5,039 nt of DNA from Flavobacteriaceae bacterium (GTDB lineage Bacteria; Bacteroidota; Bacteroidia; Flavobacteriales; Flavobacteriaceae), in the NCBI GenBank assembly GCA_026992695.1, contig JALWYP010000347.1, forward strand, positions 1-5,039, read 5' to 3'. Of this stretch, positions 1 to 5,039 are shown in pieces. A program made the position numbers and the translations under genes. Below the pieces are notes generated by a model that saw only the letters and a list, made by a program, of their open reading frames with translations, did no database searches and was not told the DNA's origin. The first letter of the stretch is position 1. Each line of letters begins with the position of its first letter.

Positions 1-258
1 TCCTTTAATAGCATCTACTTTTGGTTTGTTTAGTCTGCCAAGAAATTGTCTGGCGTAGGATGATAAACTTTCTACGTACCTGCGTTGCCCTTCTGCATAT
101 AATGTGTCAAAAGCTAAACTTGACTTACCACTACCCGATAAACCGGTAATAACCACAAGTTTATTTCTAGGAATAGCAACCGAAATATTTTTTAAATTGT
201 GCAGTTTTGCTCCCTGAATTAAGATGTTTTTTTTTGAGTCTAGAACGTCAATGTTCAC
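1..258 (-). CDS. uvrA: UvrA, excinuclease ABC subunit A, N-terminal part (runs off left edge)
   Basis: UvrA is the ATP-dependent damage-recognition subunit of UvrABC nucleotide excision repair; it acts in the cytoplasm as a dimer and loads UvrB on damaged DNA. Only the first 86 of roughly 940 usual residues are present. They hold the start of the first ABC ATPase domain: the [10 protein letters not shown] stretch at 16-25, the Walker A motif GLSGSGKS at 39-46, and the very conserved [20 protein letters not shown] at 49-68, followed by ARQFLGR. These make the family call safe. The start is taken as GTG at 258: the frame is open upstream for only six more codons before a TAA and has no ATG, and the other two frames are stopped just downstream of the GTG. 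No Shine-Dalgarno is seen, as usual in Bacteroidota. A run of nine A on the coding strand (plus 227-235) encodes part of DSKKN at 7-11. It lies 88 bases downstream of the TPR gene on the same strand, with no clear terminator or promoter between, so co-transcription is possible. It could be one of two UvrA paralogues. Confidence 0.95.
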   Translation of the reverse strand, partial: MNIDVLDSKKNILIQGAKLHNLKNISVAIPRNKLVVITGLSGSGKSSLAFDTLYAEGQRRYVESLSSYARQFLGRLNKPKVDAIKG

Positions 259-346
259 AGGTTTTATTTTGAAAAATTAATACATTGCTAACCTAAAGAT
301 TTATTTAAAAATTCTTTATAATAGCCTGTTAGTTGAAGCGGTAATT

Positions 347-922
347 TTAAAATCTTCTTCCGCCACGACCGGAACGACCGCCTCTGCCAAATTGTTGTTT
401 GGGAACGCCCACTTTTTTCATTTGTTGCTGCATCATTTTAATTTGTTCATCCAGCATATTGTGCTTGTCTAATTTTTTAGCTTCGGTAAGCAGTGCTTGC
501 GCTTCGCGTTTACGATTCTTGGTCATAGCAATTCCGGCAAGATTTAATTTTGCCATTGCCAAATCGGCATCCATCGATAATCCAAGCGAAATAGCTTTCT
601 TAAAATATTTTTCAGCTTCATTAATATTTGTTTGCGAAACCATAAGTCCGTTAAGATAATTAAGGTAACCTTGTTGTTTTTTTACAAGTGCAGCTTCCGG
701 ATTTTTAATTTTGTCTAGCCATTTTTTTGCGCCATCAAAGTTTTGTTTTCGCAATTGAAGGAAGGCTAAAAGAATTAGTTCATTTTTAAAATAAAGAAAC
801 ACAAACACCGAAGCTAGGAGTATGTACATTATTCCGTTACCTATATTGCCTTCGGTAAATTGCCAGACAGCAAGTCCAATAATTATTAAAGCGAGTACTA
901 ATTTTATATTTTTATTAAACAT
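347..922 (-). CDS. Small inner-membrane TPR protein with Arg/Gly-rich tail
   Basis: This is a 191-residue protein of a type I recognise from Bacteroidota, where it is usually annotated only as a tetratricopeptide repeat protein; its function is unknown. Two hydrophobic helices lie at about 7-22 and 30-45, joined by a short polar turn (TEGNIGN). The basic N-terminus (MFNKNIK) and lysine/arginine-rich sequence after helix 2 suggest both ends face the cytoplasm. Residues about 47-155 form roughly three TPR-like helical pairs, the clearest ending in EAEKYFKKAISLG (102-114) and REAQALLTEAKKLD (139-152). A Met/Gln-rich helix (about 160-170) leads to a tail at 179-191, GRGGRSGRGGRRF, that resembles an RGG box. 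The repeated Gly and Arg residues use mixed codons, so the tail is not a DNA-level repeat. The ATG at 922 is the natural start because the first membrane helix follows directly. It is divergent from rpmH and upstream of uvrA. TPRs suggest a protein-protein scaffold; an RNA-binding role for the tail is only inference. Confidence 0.85.
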   Translation of the reverse strand: MFNKNIKLVLALIIIGLAVWQFTEGNIGNGIMYILLASVFVFLYFKNELILLAFLQLRKQNFDGAKKWLDKIKNPEAALVKKQQGYLNYLNGLMVSQTNINEAEKYFKKAISLGLSMDADLAMAKLNLAGIAMTKNRKREAQALLTEAKKLDKHNMLDEQIKMMQQQMKKVGVPKQQFGRGGRSGRGGRRF

Positions 923-944
923 AGACGATTTTTTTTTGAGCCTA

Positions 945-952
945 CAAAGGTA
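945..952 (-). promoter_or_regulatory. Candidate -7 element for the TPR gene
   Basis: Read on the minus strand this is TACCTTTG, a full match to the Bacteroidota -7 consensus TAnnTTTG. Transcription would begin near 940 and give a leader of under 20 bases before the ATG at 922. No TTTG is present about 19 bases further upstream, so the -33 element is weak or absent. The leader contains a run of nine A on the minus strand (plus 929-937). The position is sensible for the divergent gene pair, but an eight-base motif with two free positions is not strong evidence alone. Confidence 0.45.
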
Positions 953-985
953 TAAAAAACAAATAGAAATATTTTAATAAATACG

Positions 986-1016
986 TTTGGCAAAGTAAAA
1001 AATGATTGTATATTTG
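986..1016 (+). promoter_or_regulatory. rpmH promoter, Bacteroidota sigma-ABfr type
   Basis: TTTG at 986-989 is followed by exactly 19 bases and then TATATTTG at 1009-1016. This fits the known Bacteroidota housekeeping promoter pattern (TTTG at -33, TAnnTTTG at -7). Transcription should begin at about 1020-1022, giving an rpmH leader of about 60 bases. A strong promoter is expected for a ribosomal protein gene. It is the best promoter in the window and a main reason for assigning the sequence to Bacteroidota. Confidence 0.8.
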
Positions 1017-1023
1017 CACCCGA

Positions 1024-1044
1024 CTTTTACCAGCGAAGGTAAAG
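1024..1044 (+). promoter_or_regulatory. Hairpin in the rpmH leader
   Basis: TTTACC at 1026-1031 and GGTAAA at 1038-1043 are perfect reverse complements around the loop AGCGAA. An outer C1024-G1044 pair is possible with one bulged T. The central GCGA of the loop fits the GNRA tetraloop pattern if the flanking A bases stack or mismatch. The predicted transcription start lies only a few bases upstream, so the hairpin would sit at the 5' end of the L34 mRNA, about 35 bases before the ATG. It has no T-run after it and leaves the start region open, so it is not a terminator. A role in mRNA stability or in ribosomal-protein feedback is inference. Confidence 0.5.
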
Positions 1045-1079
1045 ATAACTAGAAGCGATTATTTTTTAATAAATTAGTA

Positions 1080-1238
1080 ATGAAAAGAACATTTCAGCCA
1101 TCAAAAAGAAAGAGAAGAAACAAACACGGTTTTAGAGAGCGTATGGCTTCTGTAAGCGGAAGAAAAGTATTGGCTTCCAGAAGAGCTAAAGGGAGAAAGA
1201 AATTAACTGTCTCATCCGAGTCGCGTCACAAGAAATAA
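1080..1238 (+). CDS. rpmH: 50S ribosomal protein bL34
   Basis: This gene encodes the 52-residue bL34, a small, very basic protein of the large ribosomal subunit that binds 23S rRNA. The family signature is complete: [20 protein letters not shown] at 1-20, then [20 protein letters not shown] at 21-40. This is the classic bL34 pattern, at slightly above the usual 44-50 residues because of a C-terminal extension ([11 protein letters not shown]). The ATG at 1080 directly begins the conserved MKRTFQPS motif, so the start is certain although no Shine-Dalgarno is present. It has its own strong promoter about 60 bases upstream, a leader hairpin, and a strong terminator starting 18 bases after the stop. 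It therefore appears to be mainly a single-gene transcript. In many bacteria rpmH sits beside rnpA and dnaA; here its neighbours are carB and a TPR gene, and rnpA is not visible. Confidence 0.98.
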   Translation: MKRTFQPSKRKRRNKHGFRERMASVSGRKVLASRRAKGRKKLTVSSESRHKK

Positions 1239-1256
1239 TGTTAATAACTTATATAT

Positions 1257-1292
1257 AAAAAGGTGTTGTTTTATAAACAGCACCTTTTTTTT
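1257..1292 (+). terminator. Intrinsic terminator after rpmH
   Basis: AAAAAGGTGTTG (1257-1268) pairs with CAGCACCTTTTT (1278-1289) in a 12-bp stem with one G-T wobble. The loop is nine bases (TTTTATAAA), and the T run continues to 1292. This is a textbook rho-independent terminator. On the minus strand the stem is followed by TTTTTATATATAAG, so it could also stop transcription entering from the right. It separates rpmH from carB, whose ATG lies 44 bases beyond it, so carB needs either its own promoter or readthrough. Confidence 0.88.
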
Positions 1293-1321
1293 ATACCTAA
1301 ACCATTGTATTTTTATCCACC

Positions 1322-1333
1322 GAAAACGTTTTC
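1322..1333 (+). promoter_or_regulatory. Perfect 12-bp palindrome before carB, possible operator
   Basis: GAAAACGTTTTC is a perfect inverted repeat with the central AACGTT typical of operators of LacI-family repressors. It differs by one base from the core of the E. coli PurR box (GCAAACGTTTTC, from memory), and E. coli carAB is itself under PurR control. The palindrome ends three bases before the carB ATG. A poor -7 candidate, TATTTTTA (seven of eight matches), lies at 1308-1315, so the palindrome would cover the transcription start region and first bases of the leader, a good place for a repressor. One such palindrome is expected by chance in about 4 kb, so location is the main argument. Confidence 0.4.
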
Positions 1334-1336
1334 AAT

Positions 1337-4189
1337 ATGCCAAAAAACCCTAACGTTACATCTGTACTAATTATAGGTTCAGGACCTATTGTAATAGGAC
1401 AAGCCTGTGAGTTTGATTATTCAGGTACACAAGCGCTTCGTTCATTGCGTGAAGATGGAATAGAAACCATACTCATAAACTCGAATCCGGCAACCATTAT
1501 GACCGATCCCACAATGGCTGACCATGTTTACCTTTTACCGCTTACAACAAAATCTATTGTAAAAATTCTTAACGAACATCCACAAATTGATGCTGTACTT
1601 CCTACTATGGGAGGGCAAACAGCTCTTAATTTATGCATTGAAGCTGATGAAAAAGGAATCTGGCAAGACTTTAATGTAGAAATAATTGGCGTAGATATAG
1701 CTGCTATTAATATAACCGAAGATAGAGACCAGTTTAAAAATTTAATGAAACGTATAGGTGTGCCGGTTGCTCCGGCAAAGATTGCCAATTCGTTTTTAAA
1801 AGGAAAAGAAATTGCACAAGAATTTGGTTTTCCGTTAGTAATTCGTCCTTCCTTTACATTGGGAGGAAGTGGCGCATCATTTGTACATACCGAAAAAGAT
1901 TTCGATAAATTACTCACACGAGGTTTAGAAGCATCACCCATTCACGAAGTATTAATTGATAAGGCATTATTGGGTTGGAAAGAATATGAATTAGAATTAC
2001 TTAGAGATGACAATGACAATGTCGTTATTATTTGTACTATCGAAAATATGGATCCAATGGGCATACATACCGGTGACTCTATTACTGTAGCACCGGCAAT
2101 GACACTTAGCGATACGTGTTATCAACGTATGCGCGATTTAGCCATTAAAATGATGCGAAGTATTGGCGATTTTGCAGGTGGTTGCAACGTGCAATTTGCC
2201 GTTAGCCCAGATGAAAAAGAAGATATTATTGCCATTGAAATTAATCCGAGGGTATCGCGATCTTCTGCTTTAGCATCTAAAGCTACCGGTTATCCCATTG
2301 CTAAAATTGCTGCAAAATTAGCTATTGGTTATAATTTAAATGAATTACAAAACCAAATTACAAAATCTACTTCGGCTTTATTTGAACCTACGTTAGACTA
2401 TGTAATTGTTAAAATACCACGTTGGAATTTTGATAAATTTGAAGGCTCGGAACGCACACTCGGACTACAAATGAAATCGGTAGGTGAAGTAATGGGTATT
2501 GGTCGTTCGTTTCAAGAAGCTTTGCATAAGGCAACGCAATCATTAGAAATAAAACGAAACGGAATAGGTGCCGATGGTAAAGGATATAAAAATTACGAAC
2601 AAATAATTGAAAAATTGAAAAATCCCAGTTGGGACAGAGTGTTTGTAATTTACGATGCAATACAAATAGGAATTCCGCTAAGCCGAATTTATGAAATTAC
2701 AAAGATAGATATGTGGTTTTTAAAACAATACGAGGAATTATATCTATTAGAAAAAGAAATTTCAAAATTCAGTATCGAGACTCTCGAAAGAGATTTATTA
2801 CTGGAAGCCAAACAAAAAGGATATGGCGATCGACAAATCGCTCATATGTTAGGTTGTTTAGAAAGTGAGGTTTATAAAAAGCGGGAAGAATTAAAAATAA
2901 AAAGGGTTTACAAATTGGTAGATACCTGTGCCGCTGAATTTAAAGCCCAAACACCGTATTATTATTCGACTTTTGAAAATGATATGACCACTAAAAATGG
3001 TGAAACCTTAACCGTTACCGATAGTAAAGTAACCAACCGAAAAAAAGTTGTGGTTTTAGGCTCGGGACCTAACCGTATCGGGCAAGGAATTGAGTTTGAT
3101 TATTGCTGTGTTCATGGCGTTTTAGCAGCTAAAGAATGTGGTTATGAAACCATTATGATAAATTGTAATCCCGAAACCGTCTCTACCGATTTTGACATTT
3201 CAGATAAGCTCTATTTTGAACCCGTTTTTTGGGAACATATCTACGATATTATTCGTCATGAAAAACCCGAAGGTGTTATTGTGCAACTCGGAGGACAAAC
3301 TGCATTGAAATTAGCCGAAAAATTAGATCGTTATGGTATTAAGATAATGGGTACTAGTTTTCAGTCCTTAGATTTAGCCGAAGACAGAGGTAGTTTTTCA
3401 ACTATTTTAAAAGAAAACAACATTCCTTATCCTAAATTTGGTGTTGCTGAAACTGCCGAACAAGCCTTATCTCTAGCCGATAAATTAGGTTTTCCGCTAC
3501 TGGTTAGACCTTCGTATGTACTGGGCGGACAAGGAATGAAAATAGTAATAAATAAACAAGAATTAGAGGAGCACGTTGTTGATATTTTACGTAAAATGCC
3601 AGATAATAAATTGTTGTTAGACCATTATTTAGATGGCGCAATAGAGGCTGAAGCCGATGCCATTTGCGATGGAGAAAATGTTTATATTATTGGTATTATG
3701 GAGCACATAGAACCTTGTGGAGTACACTCGGGAGATTCTAATGCAACATTACCTCCCTTTAATCTGGGCGAATTTGTGATGCAACAAATTAAAGACCATA
3801 CCAAGAAAATCGCTTTGGCTTTAAATACGGTAGGACTTATAAACATACAGTTTGCAATAAAAGACGACACGGTTTACATAATTGAAGCAAATCCAAGGGC
3901 TTCGAGAACGGTGCCTTTCATATCAAAAGCCTATGGCGAGCCCTATGTAAATTATGCAGCTAAAATTATGCTTGGAGCCAATAAACTTTCAGATTTTAAT
4001 TTTAAACCTCAATTAGACGGGTATGCCATAAAACAACCGGTATTTAGTTTTAATAAATTTCCGAATGTAAACAAACAATTAGGTCCCGAAATGAAAAGTA
4101 CAGGGGAAAGTATTCTTTTTATAGACAGCCTAAAAGACGACGCATTTTATGAACTTTACTCGAGAAGAAAAATGTACTTGAGCAGGTAA
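1337..4189 (+). CDS. carB: Carbamoyl-phosphate synthase large subunit, short form lacking the MGS-like domain
   Basis: CarB makes carbamoyl phosphate from bicarbonate, two ATP and ammonia that the small subunit CarA releases from glutamine; the product feeds pyrimidine and arginine synthesis in the cytoplasm. The 950 residues hold the two homologous halves. The carboxyphosphate half spans about 1-400, with GSGPIVIGQACEFDYSG at 14-30, R130, R170, E216, H244, N284/Q286 and E301/N303. An oligomerisation region follows at about 405-555. The carbamoyl-phosphate half spans about 568-930, with GSGPNRIGQGIEFDYC at 575-590, R684, R724, E770, H797, Q838, E850 and N852. All catalytic and ATP-binding residues I can align by memory to E. 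coli are kept. The protein ends just after LGPEMKSTGES (915-925), so the ~130-residue MGS-like domain that binds UMP, IMP and ornithine in the 1073-residue E. coli enzyme is missing. No remnant follows the stop. The length agrees with what I recall for Flavobacteriia, so this is probably lineage-typical rather than damage. MPKNPNVTSVLIIG matches the family N-terminus, which fixes the start. carA is not in the window. Confidence 0.98.
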   Translation: MPKNPNVTSVLIIGSGPIVIGQACEFDYSGTQALRSLREDGIETILINSNPATIMTDPTMADHVYLLPLTTKSIVKILNEHPQIDAVLPTMGGQTALNLCIEADEKGIWQDFNVEIIGVDIAAINITEDRDQFKNLMKRIGVPVAPAKIANSFLKGKEIAQEFGFPLVIRPSFTLGGSGASFVHTEKDFDKLLTRGLEASPIHEVLIDKALLGWKEYELELLRDDNDNVVIICTIENMDPMGIHTGDSITVAPAMTLSDTCYQRMRDLAIKMMRSIGDFAGGCNVQFAVSPDEKEDIIAIEINPRVSRSSALASKATGYPIAKIAAKLAIGYNLNELQNQITKSTSALFEPTLDYVIVKIPRWNFDKFEGSERTLGLQMKSVGEVMGIGRSFQEALHKATQSLEIKRNGIGADGKGYKNYEQIIEKLKNPSWDRVFVIYDAIQIGIPLSRIYEITKIDMWFLKQYEELYLLEKEISKFSIETLERDLLLEAKQKGYGDRQIAHMLGCLESEVYKKREELKIKRVYKLVDTCAAEFKAQTPYYYSTFENDMTTKNGETLTVTDSKVTNRKKVVVLGSGPNRIGQGIEFDYCCVHGVLAAKECGYETIMINCNPETVSTDFDISDKLYFEPVFWEHIYDIIRHEKPEGVIVQLGGQTALKLAEKLDRYGIKIMGTSFQSLDLAEDRGSFSTILKENNIPYPKFGVAETAEQALSLADKLGFPLLVRPSYVLGGQGMKIVINKQELEEHVVDILRKMPDNKLLLDHYLDGAIEAEADAICDGENVYIIGIMEHIEPCGVHSGDSNATLPPFNLGEFVMQQIKDHTKKIALALNTVGLINIQFAIKDDTVYIIEANPRASRTVPFISKAYGEPYVNYAAKIMLGANKLSDFNFKPQLDGYAIKQPVFSFNKFPNVNKQLGPEMKSTGESILFIDSLKDDAFYELYSRRKMYLSR

Positions 4190-4223
4190 TACATTAGATA
4201 TAGTCTAAAGATAAAACTGCCTT

Positions 4224-4248
4224 GCCTCCAAGAGTAAGAGAGGTTTTT
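4224..4248 (+). terminator. Weak candidate terminator after carB
   Basis: CCTC (4225-4228) and GAGG (4240-4243) can pair, with a closing G-T wobble (4224/4244), around an 11-base loop. A run of five T follows at 4244-4248. The stem is short, so this is a marginal intrinsic terminator, but it is the only T-tailed hairpin in the 107 bases between carB and the next gene. An even weaker five-base stem (TTAGA/TCTAA, 4194-4208) without a T run lies closer to the carB stop. Confidence 0.3.
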
Positions 4249-4273
4249 AATGAGTCAATAATAGTAAATTTAG

Positions 4274-4281
4274 TATATTTG
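4274..4281 (+). promoter_or_regulatory. -7 element of a Bacteroidota promoter before the exported-protein gene
   Basis: TATATTTG matches TAnnTTTG fully and is identical to the rpmH -7 element. The start of transcription would be near 4286 and the leader only about 11 bases before the ATG at 4297. There is no TTTG about 19 bases upstream, so the -33 part is poor and the promoter is probably weaker than that of rpmH. It suggests that the exported-protein gene is transcribed separately from carB. Confidence 0.5.
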
Positions 4282-4296
4282 TTTAAATTTCAATTT

Positions 4297-5039
4297 ATGG
4301 TAAAAATTAAAATTGTATTTTTTATTTTTCTTTGTACAATAAACAGCATAGGTCAAGATATTTCGAAAATACAAAAAAATGATATACTACTTGCAACACA
4401 ATTAAAAGACTCTTTTCCAGACGAACATATTGTTATAATAAATAAAGTAACAACCGTAAATTTTAAAATAAATAAATCCTCAGAAAACGTTGTTGTTCTT
4501 TACAATGAAGAAAATACCTTGTTAAACATTAGTGAAAGCTATGTTACTCCGTTTTCTGTTTTTTACGATTCAGAATCCAGCATTAGCAATTTTAAAGTTT
4601 TTGATACAAGAGGTAAAAAATATTCTATTATAGAAAGGGATGACTATTTAAAAAGTGAAGGACTTTTTCATACAGATTACCGTGTAAAACACGTGAGTTT
4701 AAAATTTCCTGTTCAAGGATATAAGTTCACCGTTTCTTCTGAAAAAAAATATGAAGATGTAAAATATTTCACCAGTTTTTATTTTACAGACCGCTACAGA
4801 ATAAACAAGGGAAAATTAAAAATTGTTATTCCCTCTTGGTTAGATTTAGATTTAAAAGAATTCCTTAAAGAGTTAAACAGGGAAAATAAAAAATCTAAAA
4901 TCTTAAAATTTGCAAATCTTATAAAAGACTGGGATTTAGTTTTTGATGAGAAAATTATACCTGAAGTTATAGAGTTTATAAACGGTAGATTTATTGCATA
5001 TATGAAAGAGAAAGGTTATGACACAGATATAATTAATGC
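4297..5039 (+). CDS. Exported protein, DUF3857/transglutaminase-like N-terminal part; unusual C-terminal part; runs off right edge
   Basis: The frame is open from the ATG at 4297 to the end of the window (247 full codons). Residues 1-19 look like a type I signal peptide: KIK, then the hydrophobic IVFFIFLCTI, then SIG before Q20-D21. Cys13 is not in a proper lipobox. Residues about 45-189 fit what I recall of the DUF3857 region of Bacteroidota proteins that carry a transglutaminase-like domain downstream: FKVFDTRGKKYSI (99-111), KYEDVKYFTSFYFTDRY (151-167) and KLKIVIPSWLDLDLKE (173-188). Such proteins are exported and of unclear function. After about residue 189 the expected sequence does not continue. 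Instead VIEFINGRFIAYMKEKGY (224-241) and DTDIINA resemble the C-terminal half of glycyl-tRNA synthetase beta subunit, a cytoplasmic enzyme. The ORF may therefore be chimeric. The start fits the signal peptide and the -7 element just upstream; no Shine-Dalgarno is seen. The family call for the N-terminal part is moderate and rests on memory of motifs only. Confidence 0.6.
   Translation, partial: MVKIKIVFFIFLCTINSIGQDISKIQKNDILLATQLKDSFPDEHIVIINKVTTVNFKINKSSENVVVLYNEENTLLNISESYVTPFSVFYDSESSISNFKVFDTRGKKYSIIERDDYLKSEGLFHTDYRVKHVSLKFPVQGYKFTVSSEKKYEDVKYFTSFYFTDRYRINKGKLKIVIPSWLDLDLKEFLKELNRENKKSKILKFANLIKDWDLVFDEKIIPEVIEFINGRFIAYMKEKGYDTDIIN

Noticed and set aside
296..318. AAAGA/TCTTT inverted repeat between the TPR gene and uvrA, as a terminator
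   Set aside because: The stem is five bases, almost all A-T, with a long loop and no T run in either direction; it would be very unstable.
399..659. Open frame of 86 codons on the plus strand, Cys/Ser/Ile-rich, opposite the TPR gene
   Set aside because: It is antisense to a well-supported TPR gene, and its odd composition is what the complement of Lys/Gln/Met/Ala-rich helices gives.
1528..1941. Open frame of 137 codons on the minus strand inside carB
   Set aside because: It lies fully inside an unambiguous carB reading frame, shows no recognisable motif, and has no promoter or start context of its own.
1337..4189. Internal duplication in carB (GSGPxxxIGQ and GGQTAL motifs appear twice) as a recent tandem repeat
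   Set aside because: The two homologous halves are the ancient, universal architecture of CarB and have diverged greatly in sequence.
4265..4290. TAAATTT repeated 19 bases apart around the TATATTTG element, as a possible operator pair
   Set aside because: Seven-base AT-only repeats are expected often in such AT-rich intergenic DNA, and nothing else supports regulator binding.

Overview
The window looks like a piece of a Bacteroidota chromosome, probably from the Flavobacteriia or a related class. Three things point there: low GC with no Shine-Dalgarno sequences before the starts; promoter elements of the Bacteroidota type (TTTG, 19 bases, TAnnTTTG); and a short 950-residue carbamoyl-phosphate synthase large subunit ending before the usual C-terminal regulatory domain. 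No mobile element, CRISPR array, tRNA or rRNA is visible, and most of the window is housekeeping.

Layout from left to right. On the minus strand are the first 86 codons of uvrA (1-258, running off the left edge) and a small inner-membrane TPR protein with an Arg/Gly-rich tail (347-922). A divergent intergenic region follows: a candidate -7 element for the TPR gene on the minus strand, and on the plus strand a very good promoter for rpmH (ribosomal protein L34, 1080-1238), whose transcript should begin almost directly with a small hairpin. A strong intrinsic terminator closes rpmH. Then comes carB (1337-4189), with a perfect 12-bp palindrome resembling a LacI/PurR-type operator ending 3 bases before its ATG. 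After carB there is a weak possible terminator and another TATATTTG -7 element, then an exported protein (4297 to the right edge, incomplete) that looks like a DUF3857/transglutaminase-family protein.

The genes do not form one pathway: uvrA is DNA repair, rpmH is translation, and carB supplies carbamoyl phosphate for pyrimidines and arginine. carA is not here. The least expected signal is at the right edge. The last ~58 residues of the exported ORF stop looking like DUF3857 and instead resemble the C-terminal half of bacterial glycyl-tRNA synthetase beta subunit. The switch comes at a low-complexity LDLDLKE motif that suits both families, so a chimeric assembly end is a real possibility next to a true fusion or chance. 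No new multi-gene system is evident. The observations most worth following are this junction, the carB palindrome and the rpmH leader hairpin.
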